64,000 nt of DNA. Origin: an uncultured Granulosicoccaceae bacterium. Its GTDB lineage: Bacteria; Pseudomonadota; Gammaproteobacteria; Granulosicoccales; Granulosicoccaceae. How positions within the stretch are numbered: the first letter of the stretch is position 1; every line of letters begins with the position of its first letter. Positions 35,222-44,478 of the stretch are shown here, piece by piece. The stretch lies in contig CALKXD010000089.1 of NCBI GenBank assembly GCA_938003855.1, positions 1-64,000 on the forward strand, given 5' to 3'. Made by a program: the position numbers and the translations under genes. A model generated the notes under the pieces. It made no database searches, was not told the DNA's origin, and saw only the letters and a list, made by a program, of their open reading frames with translations.

Positions 35222-36052
35222 ATGAGTTCCACCGAATTACTGCCCAGCGGTATTCCAGATACCACCGAGTACCAGCGCGCGCTTGCGCTTCCTGCCTTTA
35301 AATCCCTGAAATCATTCTCGGATAACTTTCTGCAGACTAACAACACCTCACTGGGAGAATACTCAAAAAAATGGGTGCAGGACCCGCTGTACCAGTGGTC
35401 GCGTCAGTGGGAGTATCACTACGTGCACAACCGCTTGCAACCATTGTTGTCGACGGGCGGCGGCACTGTTCTGGACGCTGGTGCAGGCTTTACCTTTTTT
35501 CCCTACTACCTCACGGCGAATTTCAACGACTGCAATATTTACTGCTGCGACTACGACCCGATGCTGGAAACTCTCTACAAGCAGGCCAATGATAAAACCG
35601 GCGCCGCTATAAAATTCGACGTTGCCGACATGAAGCAACTCGCCTACGACGATAATTTTTTTGACACCGCCTATTGTGTCTCTGTGCTGGAGCACACCGA
35701 CGACTACGATAAAATTATCGATGAGTTTTATCGGGTACTGAAACCCGGTGGCAGGCTGATCATAACGTTTGATCTGTCGATTGACGGCCAGAGAGATATC
35801 AGCCGCGAGCGCGGTGAGGGATTGTTAAAATCACTCACCCGGCAATTTACCAGTGACACCGACACAACCACAGCACTCTCTGTAGCCATGGACTCACCAG
35901 AGTCCTTTACAACGCTACACGCCGAGAAAATCGACCCTGCGCTGCTGCCGTGGAAACCCCGTTCAGCAATCAGAAAAACTGCCCAGAAGCTGATCGGTAA
36001 AAACTGGCCACCGCCACTGACGTTTTATTGCATTTGCCTGAGCAAGCCATAA
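35222..36052 (+). CDS. Class I SAM-dependent methyltransferase (Methyltransf_11 type)
   Basis: A 276-residue methyltransferase. Motif I is TVLDAGAGFTFFPYYLT, the acidic contact is YCCDYDPMLETLYK, then FDVADMKQLAYDDNFFDTAYCVSVLEHTDDYDKIIDEFYRVLKPGGRL, the full Methyltransf_11 pattern. It follows the GT-D gene by about 20 bases, closing the glycan run; O-methylation of the product is a reasonable guess. The ATG at 35222 gives an N-terminus of normal length; a frame start at 35135 would overlap the GT-D gene. Confidence 0.85.
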   Translation: MSSTELLPSGIPDTTEYQRALALPAFKSLKSFSDNFLQTNNTSLGEYSKKWVQDPLYQWSRQWEYHYVHNRLQPLLSTGGGTVLDAGAGFTFFPYYLTANFNDCNIYCCDYDPMLETLYKQANDKTGAAIKFDVADMKQLAYDDNFFDTAYCVSVLEHTDDYDKIIDEFYRVLKPGGRLIITFDLSIDGQRDISRERGEGLLKSLTRQFTSDTDTTTALSVAMDSPESFTTLHAEKIDPALLPWKPRSAIRKTAQKLIGKNWPPPLTFYCICLSKP

Positions 36053-36238
36053 ACGCATTTTGCATTACCGCCACTAACCAGCGGGTGCTATCGCCCTAAC
36101 CACTACCGATTTTGGCCGTGATTAAGCACTATTTATAGTGTTTGGCACATCAGGGACGTTACCAGTCTGACAACGGAGAGCCACTTTCCTGGGTGGCCTC
36201 TGTCGCAAGATTCAGCACTGGCTGGCCTGTAGCACAGG

Positions 36239-37114
36239 TCAGCCGGTCAGCCCTAACAGACGCGCGGCATTGCCTTTGATGATGTCGGGTCTTATTTCAT
36301 CTTTTATGTTTATTTTGTCGAAATCTGCCAGCCAGCGTTCCGGTGTGATCATCGGCCAGTCAGAGCCGAACAGTACTTTTTTCTTTAAAATAGAATTGCA
36401 GTATCTGACCAGAATCTCAGGGAAATACTTCGGCGACCAGCCGCTCAAGTCAATATACACATTGGGCTTGTGCTGAGCCACCGCCAGCGCTTCTTCCTGC
36501 CAGGGAAAAGACGGATGCGCCATTATTATTTTCAGATCCGGAAAATCAACGGCCACATCATCCAGGCACATCGGGTTTGAATACTTCAGGCGCATACCGT
36601 TGCCACCCGGCATACCAGACCCGACGCCGGTCTGGCCGGTGTGAAACAAACCAATACAACCGTTTTCTTCAAGTACTTCATACAGCGGATACGCCATCCG
36701 ATCATTGGGGTAAAACCCCTGAAACGTCGGGTGAAACTTAAACCCCCTGATGCCGAAATCCTGAATCAAGCGACGGGCTTCACGCACTCCCATTTTGCCT
36801 TTGTGCGGGTCAATAGAGGCGAATGGAATCAGCACATCGCTGTTTTCAGCAGCAATTGCTGCGACTTCTTCATTCGCATAGCGGCGGTAACCGGTCTCTC
36901 TCTCGGCATCTACCGGGAAGATAACTGCCGCGATATTCTGCTCACGATAATGGGCCGCAGTCTGCTCGATGGTAGGTGGGTGATCCCACGGCGCACGAAA
37001 ATATTTCGCCATGGTTGATTGAAGATCGTCGTAACCATCGTCCGCATGACAACCACAGGGCTCTTCGGCGTGTGTATGAATATCGATAGCACGCACTTTA
37101 TCCAGATCAATCAT
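36239..37114 (-). CDS. Amidohydrolase-2 family metal-dependent hydrolase or decarboxylase
   Basis: A 291-residue TIM-barrel enzyme of the ACMSD/gamma-resorcylate decarboxylase superfamily. Metal and active-site residues are visible: AIDIHTHAEEP (HxH), RGFKFHPTFQGF, GLFHTGQTG, KIIMAHPSFPW and LFGSDWPMIT with the Asp. Its ATG overlaps the upstream CoA-ligase stop by four bases (ATGA), so the two form one operon. Relatives decarboxylate or hydrolyse aromatic acids, which suits the neighbour, but the substrate is unproven. Confidence 0.82.
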   Translation of the reverse strand: MIDLDKVRAIDIHTHAEEPCGCHADDGYDDLQSTMAKYFRAPWDHPPTIEQTAAHYREQNIAAVIFPVDAERETGYRRYANEEVAAIAAENSDVLIPFASIDPHKGKMGVREARRLIQDFGIRGFKFHPTFQGFYPNDRMAYPLYEVLEENGCIGLFHTGQTGVGSGMPGGNGMRLKYSNPMCLDDVAVDFPDLKIIMAHPSFPWQEEALAVAQHKPNVYIDLSGWSPKYFPEILVRYCNSILKKKVLFGSDWPMITPERWLADFDKINIKDEIRPDIIKGNAARLLGLTG

Positions 37115-38925
37115 GTTTCTTCTCTAGTAATACTTGAAAACAGCAATACAGCCGGGTCTGTATCATCATACAAACGCTCCAGCAAATGCGCTCTGCACGT
37201 TAATACCGCACTGATGTTTAAACTGCCCTTGGCAGTGATTTCAGCATTTTTTACTGACGGCGGCTGCGCCATTACCAGTGCCCGTGCAATGCGGTTTGAT
37301 GAGCCGGTCGACTCGCCGTAAAGCTGCTGCAACCGTTCACTGATCGCCTGGCAGTAGTCCGACTCAGTAACAACATCCCCGTCAACTGGTGCGATGGACG
37401 GTGATGCAAAGATTAGCAGACCCACTTCGTGGTGATCAGCACCGGTGACGACAACATCCTGCACAAGCTCCCGCAGGCAATCCAGAGCACGCACCCTCAC
37501 TTCAGCGGCCTGCACCCAGGTCCCGGTCAGCAATTTAAAATCTTCCGTGATACGGCCGTCAAAGCGAACGCCGGCAGCCGGGTCAGCGGGATCGACAAAA
37601 ACAATAGCATCATTGGTGATGAAGTAACCCTCTTCATCAAACGCTTCGGCGTCTTTATCCGGCGCCCTGAAGTACGATGAAATCACATTAGGGCCGCGTA
37701 CGCGGATCTCGAATCGCTCACCCTGCCAGGGGATAAGTTTTACGTCCAACTCAGGCACCGGCACACCGATCATGCCCGTGGCAGCGCCCCCTTGGTGATG
37801 AATCAGACACGCCGGTGCGGTTTCCGTCAGCCCCCAGCTGGAAGTCATCATCGGCACTTTTCCGGAGACCTCTTTCGACATTCTCTCCAGCGCTTCCCAC
37901 AGATCAGCCGGCAGTGAAGCGCCGGCATAGAAAATTAAATCCAGGTCTGCAAAAAAACGCTGTCGCAGTGATTTATCGTGCCGGAACGCATCGACCAGCA
38001 AACTGTAGGCAATCGGTACATTAAAGCTCAGAGTACCGGCGTGCATTGCTAGATTTTCCAGTGTTCTGTCGAACAGACCTTTCACCGGCTTGCCATCATC
38101 CAGAATCAGGGTACCGCCATTGGCCAGAATAATATTGAAGTTGGAATTACCGGCAAATACATGATTCCACGGCAGCCAGTCAACAATCACCGGCGGTCGC
38201 GCCCCCAGCATCGGCATGCAGGCCAGATACTGAGCCTGGTTTACCGTCATCATGCGCTGAGACTGCGGAACTCCCTTGGGGTTACCCGTCGACCCCGACG
38301 TAAAAAGTATTTTGGCCAGCGTCTCAGGTTGCACCCGATCACTTGCAGCGGCAAGTGAATCATCAGCCGCGCCTTTCTGGAAGTCTGAAAACGCACACGC
38401 ACCCTGCGGTACATTTTCAGACACAAGTTTTACCACAGAGCGCAAGGACTCCCGATCAAGCGCCTGAGCAAACTTCGCCCCGTCATGCGCATAAACAAGT
38501 GCCGGTTTAATTTTTCTGACGCAATAATCCAGCCGCGCGCCGGCATCAGGAATTAACGAGTACTGCTCTGCCAGCGGCGCAATCGGCACACCGATGTAGA
38601 GCGCTGCAAGCATTAGGATGCCATGATCAATACCCGCGCCAGAAAGGATAACCAGCGGAGTGTCAGGTCCCATGCCACGCGACAGCAGCGTTGCCGCTAC
38701 GGCCCGCACCTGCTGGAGCGTTTCGGCATAGCTTATCTCGCGCCATCCCGGCCCGGAGCGTTCCATTAAAAAGATCCGATCCGGCGCTTCTTGCGCCCAC
38801 TGGTGCAACCACTCACTGGTATGCCTGGCAACAGGCCCTATCGGCAGTTTGGAGGTTAAAATCAAGCTGCCGTCGTCGCACACCGATTTTGACACCTGGT
38901 GCTTGATGTAATTATCCGATGCCAT
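37111..38925 (-). CDS. fcs: Feruloyl-CoA synthase-like AMP-binding acid:CoA ligase
   Basis: A 604-residue adenylate-forming enzyme activating an aromatic or related carboxylic acid to its CoA thioester. The P-loop-like A3 motif is ILFTSGSTGNPKGVPQ; SWGLTETAP is the A5 block; the D-x-x-K/R hinge region is VRFDGRITEDFKLLTGTWV, with the FKLLTGTWV variant and the overall length typical of feruloyl-CoA synthases. The catalytic C-terminal Lys region includes AEITAKGSLN. No enoyl-CoA hydratase/lyase or vanillin dehydrogenase follows, so ferulate use is not demonstrated. It is the first gene of a two-gene operon. Confidence 0.8.
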   Translation of the reverse strand: MASDNYIKHQVSKSVCDDGSLILTSKLPIGPVARHTSEWLHQWAQEAPDRIFLMERSGPGWREISYAETLQQVRAVAATLLSRGMGPDTPLVILSGAGIDHGILMLAALYIGVPIAPLAEQYSLIPDAGARLDYCVRKIKPALVYAHDGAKFAQALDRESLRSVVKLVSENVPQGACAFSDFQKGAADDSLAAASDRVQPETLAKILFTSGSTGNPKGVPQSQRMMTVNQAQYLACMPMLGARPPVIVDWLPWNHVFAGNSNFNIILANGGTLILDDGKPVKGLFDRTLENLAMHAGTLSFNVPIAYSLLVDAFRHDKSLRQRFFADLDLIFYAGASLPADLWEALERMSKEVSGKVPMMTSSWGLTETAPACLIHHQGGAATGMIGVPVPELDVKLIPWQGERFEIRVRGPNVISSYFRAPDKDAEAFDEEGYFITNDAIVFVDPADPAAGVRFDGRITEDFKLLTGTWVQAAEVRVRALDCLRELVQDVVVTGADHHEVGLLIFASPSIAPVDGDVVTESDYCQAISERLQQLYGESTGSSNRIARALVMAQPPSVKNAEITAKGSLNISAVLTCRAHLLERLYDDTDPAVLLFSSITREET

Positions 38926-39184
38926 TGCAGTTTTTTCCTCCAGATCCAGCAGTCACATTAAACTATCGCAAAGACCTGAAGCGATTGTGAGATGCAGCCA
39001 CATTAAGGACTTCTATTCACCGATAACACTCTACTAACTGTTTGCAGAAAACGGTTACAGCGGTCAACAGTGATCAGCCCCCTAAACACGTCTTAGTCGT
39101 TGCAACAGAGTTGCCGGTATATTCCCCGGGGCTATAAAATCAAAACACCGGGAGTGCCGGCGATGGCATCGGTAATCCCCTCAC

Positions 39185-41077
39185 TCACACTTCAGCCAGA
39201 TCACCCTTGTCTTCCAGCCACGACTTGCGATCTGACGAACGCTTCTTCGCCAGCAGCATATCCATAATTTTATTGGTGGCGTCGTAGTCATCGACGGTCA
39301 GGCAGATCAGCCGCCGGGTGTCCGGTGCCATACTGGTTTCACGCAGTTGGATCGGGTTCATTTCACCCAGCCCTTTAAAGCGGGTGACGGTTACCTTGCC
39401 CTTGAGTTTTTTGTCTTTTTCGATCCGAGCCAGTTCTCGCTCTTTTTCGCCCTCGTCGAGCGCATAGACTTTTTCCTTGCCGATATCAATGCGGAACAAT
39501 GGCGGCATCGCGACATAGACATGCCTGGCCAGTACCAGCGCCCGGAAATGACGCACAAACAATGCACACAATAGTGTTGCGATGTGAGCGCCGTCGGAGT
39601 CGGCGTCAGCCAGGATACATACTTTGCCGTAACGCAAACCGCTGAGATCGGAAGAGCCGGGGTCAATGCCTATCGCTATAGAAATATCGTGTACTTCCTG
39701 CGAACCCAACAATTGGTCGGGGCCGACTTCCCAGGTGTTCAGTATTTTCCCGCGCAGCGGCATGATGGCCTGAAAATCCCGTGACCGTGCCTGCTTGGCA
39801 GATCCACCAGCCGAGTCTCCTTCCACCAGAAACAATTCTGTTCGACTGAGATCAGTAGAGACACAGTCTGCAAGCTTGCCCGGCAACGCCGGTCCGCTGG
39901 AAATTTTCTTGCGCACCACTTTCTTGCCTGCACGCATGCGCTGCGTCGCAGCGGCTATCGCCAGTTGCGCTATCTGGTCGCCGGTTTCAGGGTGCTGATT
40001 CAGCCAGTGCGCAAAGTTGTCTTTGACCGTGCTGGAGACAAACGCCACGCAGTCACGGCTGGATAACCGCTCCTTGGTCTGACCGGCAAACTGCGGATCG
40101 GCCATTTTCACCGACAGCACAAAGCTGATTCGCTCCCAGGTGTCTTCGGGCGTTAACTTAACCCCACGCGGCAGCAAATTTCGAAACTCGCAAAAGTCAC
40201 GAATCGCGTCACTGACACCGGTACGCAACCCGTTAACGTGCGTGCCACCCTGTGCGGTAGGCACCAGGTTGACATAGCTTTCCTGTACCGCGTCGCCGCC
40301 ATCCGGCAACCACAGCAGTGCCCAATCTACCGCTTCATTTTTTTCCGTGCGCGACCCGACAAACGGCGTGGCCGGCATGCAGGTGAACCCTTTTATCGCT
40401 TCTGCCAGGTAATCCTGCAAGCCGTCCTGGTAGCACCACTCCAGTTTTTCGTTGGTTTCTTCAATGTGCAGCCGCACGCGCAGTCCGCTGCACAAAACCG
40501 CCTTGGCGCGCAACACATGCTTGAGACGCGGGATGGAGTATTTTTCACTGTCGAAATATTTTTTATCAGCCCAGAAGCGTAACGTGGTGCCGGTGTTGCG
40601 TTGCCCCACTTTGCCAACGACCTTCAGTGGATCAGCCTTGTTGCCGCCTTTGAAGCTTGCCATGTATTCTTTGCCGTCGCGTCGAATTTTCACTTCGAGC
40701 TTTTTCGACAAGGCATTTACCACCGATACCCCAACCCCGTGCAGGCCACCGGAAAACTGGTAACCACCGGCATCGGAGAACTTACCACCGGCGTGCAGAG
40801 TACATAGAATCACTTCGACCCCCGGCAATTTAAGCTTGGGGTGTTTATCGACCGGCATGCCGCGTCCGTCGTCAGTGACTTGCAACGAACCGTCTTTGTA
40901 CAGCACAACGGCTATTTCACTGGCATGCCCGGCAATCGCCTCGTCAACGCTGTTGTCGATAACTTCCTGAGCCAGGTGATTGGGTCGGGTGGTGTCGGTG
41001 TACATCCCGGGACGCTTGCGCACCGGATCGAGTCCGCTTAAGACTTCTATCGATGCGGCATCGTATTTCGCAGCCAT
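39185..41077 (-). CDS. parE: DNA topoisomerase IV subunit B (ParE)
   Basis: ATPase subunit of topoisomerase IV, which decatenates replicated chromosomes. GHKL ATPase motifs: EVIDNSVDEA, VTDDGRGMPVD and GGLHGVGVSVVNALS; Toprim motifs: FLVEGDSAGGSAKQA and LADADSDGAHIATLLCALF; C-terminus RFKGLGEMNPIQLRETSM to LEDKGDLAEV. The chosen ATG gives 630 residues, the same length as E. coli ParE, and the absence of the GyrB insert separates it from gyrase. An in-frame TTG at 41101 lies eight codons upstream. parC is not in the window. Confidence 0.96.
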   Translation of the reverse strand: MAAKYDAASIEVLSGLDPVRKRPGMYTDTTRPNHLAQEVIDNSVDEAIAGHASEIAVVLYKDGSLQVTDDGRGMPVDKHPKLKLPGVEVILCTLHAGGKFSDAGGYQFSGGLHGVGVSVVNALSKKLEVKIRRDGKEYMASFKGGNKADPLKVVGKVGQRNTGTTLRFWADKKYFDSEKYSIPRLKHVLRAKAVLCSGLRVRLHIEETNEKLEWCYQDGLQDYLAEAIKGFTCMPATPFVGSRTEKNEAVDWALLWLPDGGDAVQESYVNLVPTAQGGTHVNGLRTGVSDAIRDFCEFRNLLPRGVKLTPEDTWERISFVLSVKMADPQFAGQTKERLSSRDCVAFVSSTVKDNFAHWLNQHPETGDQIAQLAIAAATQRMRAGKKVVRKKISSGPALPGKLADCVSTDLSRTELFLVEGDSAGGSAKQARSRDFQAIMPLRGKILNTWEVGPDQLLGSQEVHDISIAIGIDPGSSDLSGLRYGKVCILADADSDGAHIATLLCALFVRHFRALVLARHVYVAMPPLFRIDIGKEKVYALDEGEKERELARIEKDKKLKGKVTVTRFKGLGEMNPIQLRETSMAPDTRRLICLTVDDYDATNKIMDMLLAKKRSSDRKSWLEDKGDLAEV

Positions 41078-41518
41078 AAATTCTTCTGTGTTGAGTTGCA
41101 CCTGGATTCTGCGCGGTGGAATTCCGCGTGGCGGGATCTGCCTTGGCGAGGACGATTTTTGATCAGCTAAAGGTGTACAGCGGTGCTAGCGCGGCATACA
41201 GTGATCACAAAAACGCACCGTCACGGCGAGTTCCCGGACCGGCGCCCAGGTTGGCGTGGGCTAAGCAGGGCATGGTAACCGAACTGCCGCCGTTCGTCAG
41301 TCCGCAAACCGTTAATAGCATATTGCAACTCAGGCAATTTAGGCTGTTTTCACCACCATAGCCCGGCAAATGACGCATTCAGACGGCTTATCAAACCGGC
41401 TTTGGACCACGCAATGATGCTGTTGACCTCGAAGCGATAGCTTTACCGGCCGGTTCCCTTGATAATACGGCCGCGTTCCCTCACATTCCCTTATTGACTT
41501 TTATTTCCACGGAATCCC
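41078..41518. other. Divergent intergenic region parE / cnoX-like
   Basis: About 440 bases with no supported gene and no stem that stands out. A GATAAT near 41460 may be part of the cnoX promoter; no matching -35 is convincing. Confidence 0.45.
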
Positions 41519-42397
41519 ATGGCTGAATCACCCTACATCATTGATGTAACGAAGGAAAATTTTGAAAGCGTCATTCTGCAAGGCTCAATGCAGACACCGG
41601 TACTGATTGATTTCTGGGCCGATTGGTGCGAACCCTGTAAAACACTGATGCCGATACTGGCGAAGCTTGCAGAAGAGTACCAGGGCGGCTTTATCCTCGC
41701 CAAAATCGACACGGAAGCCGAGCAGGAAATCGCCCAGCAGCTGGGTATCCGCAGCCTGCCCACGGTAAAGCTGATCGTCAACGGTGCTGCAGTGGACGAA
41801 TTCAGCGGCGCACTGCCTGAATCTGATGTGCGCACATTCCTTGAAAAGCACATCGGGCCACCGGTCGCGGCCGAGCCTGTCGACGACGACCCTGTGGTAG
41901 TCGCTGGCAGTCTGCACGCCGCCGGCAATACCGACGCTGCTGTCGCACTGCTTCGCGAGGCACAGGCGCAGTCACCGGAAAACGGCGACATTGCCACGGC
42001 TCTCGGTCAGATGTGCGTTGCCAGTGGCCTGTTTGATGATGCTCGTCAATGCTTGTCGATCCTCAGCGACGAAGACGCCAAAAAACCCGAAGCCGGCAAA
42101 TTGCGTGGACTGATTTCGTTGTCGGATGCTGACGACGCCAGCAGCGACGAGGCCACCGTGGCCAGCGCACTTGCGCAAAACCCGGAGGACAGCAAAGCAG
42201 CCTACCAGTTGGGTATCAAGCAAGCCCTGCGCGGCGATTTCGACACCGCCGTCGACACGCTGCTGAAACTAATGATGCGCGATCGTGAATTCGGTGACGA
42301 CGGTGCACGCAAGGCCGTTCTGTCTATTTTCGACACCATGGTCGGCGACCCGCAAGTGGGTGTGTTGCGCCGCAAGATGTTTAACATGCTGCACTGA
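41519..42397 (+). CDS. cnoX: Thioredoxin/TPR co-chaperone, CnoX (YbbN) family
   Basis: A 292-residue cytosolic protein with an N-terminal thioredoxin domain (residues 1-112) and C-terminal tetratricopeptide-like helices (about 120-290), the CnoX/YbbN architecture. CnoX holds oxidised clients and passes them to GroEL or DnaK. The active site here is FWADWCEPCKTLMP, a true CxxC, whereas E. coli YbbN has SQHC. The protein may therefore be an active disulfide exchanger as well as a holdase. It appears monocistronic, divergent from parE and convergent with def. Confidence 0.9.
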   Translation: MAESPYIIDVTKENFESVILQGSMQTPVLIDFWADWCEPCKTLMPILAKLAEEYQGGFILAKIDTEAEQEIAQQLGIRSLPTVKLIVNGAAVDEFSGALPESDVRTFLEKHIGPPVAAEPVDDDPVVVAGSLHAAGNTDAAVALLREAQAQSPENGDIATALGQMCVASGLFDDARQCLSILSDEDAKKPEAGKLRGLISLSDADDASSDEATVASALAQNPEDSKAAYQLGIKQALRGDFDTAVDTLLKLMMRDREFGDDGARKAVLSIFDTMVGDPQVGVLRRKMFNMLH

Positions 42398-42570
42398 TAC
42401 ACCCGGGTCCAGCACATGGCCGGTGATGCTGCCTTCAGTGATGGCAGCATCACCTATCCGGTAACCGTTTTAAAAAAAAGCTCTCCCTTCACGACACGCC
42501 TCAGGTTGCTCTGCCGCCGGCGACAGGTCGGGTGCTTTTGCTCTCCGATCCAATCTGCTGCCGCTTCCGG

Positions 42571-43146
42571 TCAGCTGCCCCATTGCGCAACCACCTGTTT
42601 TACCGTCCGCTTGAAGCCATCTTCGTAACGCAGCGAAAATTCCTCCCAGGTACACATGGTGGTGCGGTCGGTGATGATATCGGTAAACAGCACTCCGTTG
42701 AGGTGATCGTCTTCGTGCTGAAAAGTGCCGGCTGAAATACCTTTCACTTCAAAGTCTACCGGCTGCGCTTCGCGGTCGTAGCCTTCAACGCGAATATGCG
42801 GACATCGATGTACCAGCCCGCGCAGGTTGGGAATCGACAGGCACCCTTCAAAGTTCTCGAAGCGCTGCTCGCTTAAAAAAGTGATCCTGGGGTTGATCAT
42901 TACTGTCAACGGATAGGACGGCTTGTACGGATAACGCGGATTGTTGCCCACCTCAACAACGAAGATCCGCCAGGTATTGTCGACCTGATTGGCGGCGATC
43001 CCTGCCCCTTTGGCTTCGCGCTTGGTGGCAATCAGCTGATCGATGAAGGTCTGCACCTGCTGGCTTTTAATCTGATCGACCGGCACCTCACTGCCAACTT
43101 CCCTGAGCGTCGGGTGGCCGATGTCTATTATTTTTAATGTGGTCAT
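42571..43146 (-). CDS. def: Peptide deformylase
   Basis: Metal enzyme that removes the N-formyl group from nascent proteins. The 191 residues carry all three motifs: GAGIAANQ (48-54 region), EGCLSIP with Cys102, and QHEDDHLNG with metal ligands His144 and His148 and catalytic Glu145. The ATG at 43146 gives the standard N-terminus MTTLKIIDIGHPTLRE; a longer frame start at 43377 would overlap the VOC gene. It is not beside fmt, so it may be an additional deformylase rather than the housekeeping def-fmt copy. Confidence 0.93.
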   Translation of the reverse strand: MTTLKIIDIGHPTLREVGSEVPVDQIKSQQVQTFIDQLIATKREAKGAGIAANQVDNTWRIFVVEVGNNPRYPYKPSYPLTVMINPRITFLSEQRFENFEGCLSIPNLRGLVHRCPHIRVEGYDREAQPVDFEVKGISAGTFQHEDDHLNGVLFTDIITDRTTMCTWEEFSLRYEDGFKRTVKQVVAQWGS

Positions 43147-43183
43147 TGTTGCTTCCGTAAGGTGGTGCGTAGGGTTAAGCGTA

Positions 43184-43621
43184 TCAGGACACGGGAGGAT
43201 CTTCGGGACCAATCCATAAAAACGGGTTATAGGCGACCTCCCACAGGTGGCCATCCGGGTCGGTAAAATAGCCCGAGTACCCGCCCCACACTGTCGCTGC
43301 CGGTTGTCGGGTGACCACCGCCCCTGCAGACGCAGCAGCAGCGACAATCGAGTCAACTCCGGCCTGTGTGCTGACATTATGTGCCAGCGCTACCGGTGCG
43401 GCTGCCACCCGGCCCGACGTCCGATCAGCGGCAAACTCAACACCGGCCTCGGCTGCCATTGTGTGCCGCGAGCACAACCCCAGCCAACTGCCATTCAGGT
43501 TAAAAAAAGCCACTTCCGGCGGTGATTGCAGGCGTGGTAAACCCAACCCCTGTTGGTAGAATGCTATCGATCGCTGCAAATCGCTGACCGCGAGACTGAC
43601 CATACTGATCCTGGGCTGCAC
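43184..43621 (-). CDS. VOC (glyoxalase/bleomycin-resistance fold) protein
   Basis: A 145-residue vicinal-oxygen-chelate protein: MVSLAVSDLQRSIAFYQQGLGL opens the first beta-alpha-beta module and GGYSGYFTDPDGHLWEVAYNPF closes the second, with the His/Glu metal positions present. Substrate unknown. GTG start with GGAG eight bases upstream. It ends 37 bases before def on the same strand and is likely co-transcribed with it. Confidence 0.85.
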   Translation of the reverse strand: MQPRISMVSLAVSDLQRSIAFYQQGLGLPRLQSPPEVAFFNLNGSWLGLCSRHTMAAEAGVEFAADRTSGRVAAAPVALAHNVSTQAGVDSIVAAAASAGAVVTRQPAATVWGGYSGYFTDPDGHLWEVAYNPFLWIGPEDPPVS

Positions 43622-43689
43622 GCTATAATCTCCAGATCCGCCGGGCTTATGAGATGATACCGTGTCAGCTACCAGGAAAGAACGCTAAC

Positions 43690-44406
43690 GTGACTAAAGA
43701 ACTATTTCGCGAAGATGCTTACATCAAGCAATGCCAGGCGGTCGTTACCGCTGTGGATGATCGCGGTATCCAGGTTGACCAGTCGGTGTTTTACCCGAAT
43801 GGCGGGGGCCAGCCCGGTGACACCGGCAGCTGTGTCTGCGCTGACGGTACAGTCATACCGATTCTGGATACGATAAAAGATCGCGAATCCGGTGATCAGA
43901 TTCACTGCACTGACGCTGCCACACCGCTAGCCCTGCAGGTCGGTGATACCGTTGAACTGACCCTCGACTGGCAGCGGCGCTACCAGCTAATGCGCATGCA
44001 CAGTTGCCTGCATATGCTGTGCGCGACAATACCGGCCCAGGTAACCGGCGGCAGCATTCAGGAGCAGCGCGGCAGACTGGACTTCAATCTACCGGACACC
44101 ATCGACAAGGAAAAAGTCACCGACGATCTCAACCGCTTGATCACCTCTAACGCGGCGATGACAATGCGCTGGATCAGTGACGCCGAACTGGAAGCCAATC
44201 CCGGCCTGGTGCGCACCATGTCTGCACCGCCGCCAATGGGCAGCGGTCATGTCAGGCTGGTCGAGTTCGAGGGTATTGACTTGCAGCCCTGCGGTGGCAC
44301 GCATGTCGCCAATACCGCTGAAATAGGCAAAGTGCGCGTGCAAAAAGTAGAAAAGAAAGGAAAACTAAACCGGCGTATTATCGTCGTCTTTGAAGATCCG
44401 GCCTGA
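43690..44406 (+). CDS. Alanyl-tRNA editing protein (AlaX-like)
   Basis: Free-standing editing domain related to the AlaRS C-terminal part, hydrolysing mischarged Ser- or Gly-tRNA(Ala). About 238 residues with FYPNGGGQPGDTG, the zinc-site HxxxH (RMHSCLHML) and the second metal pair in QPCGGTHVANT, all AlaX/AlaRS editing motifs. The GTG at 43690 gives the familiar N-terminus (M)TKELFREDAY; an in-frame ATG at 43654 would add 12 residues. It lies just before cysS, so both belong to translation. Confidence 0.9.
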   Translation: MTKELFREDAYIKQCQAVVTAVDDRGIQVDQSVFYPNGGGQPGDTGSCVCADGTVIPILDTIKDRESGDQIHCTDAATPLALQVGDTVELTLDWQRRYQLMRMHSCLHMLCATIPAQVTGGSIQEQRGRLDFNLPDTIDKEKVTDDLNRLITSNAAMTMRWISDAELEANPGLVRTMSAPPPMGSGHVRLVEFEGIDLQPCGGTHVANTAEIGKVRVQKVEKKGKLNRRIIVVFEDPA

Positions 44407-44478
44407 TACCTACCTGACTCGACACACTCAACCCCTTACTCTAAAGTTTTTTTAAAATCGCGGTTCTGTAAAACGACA

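Noticed and set aside
42571-43377. 268-codon reading of the deformylase gene
   Set aside because: The first 77 residues overlap the VOC gene and have no deformylase character; the ATG at 43146 gives a normal-length enzyme.
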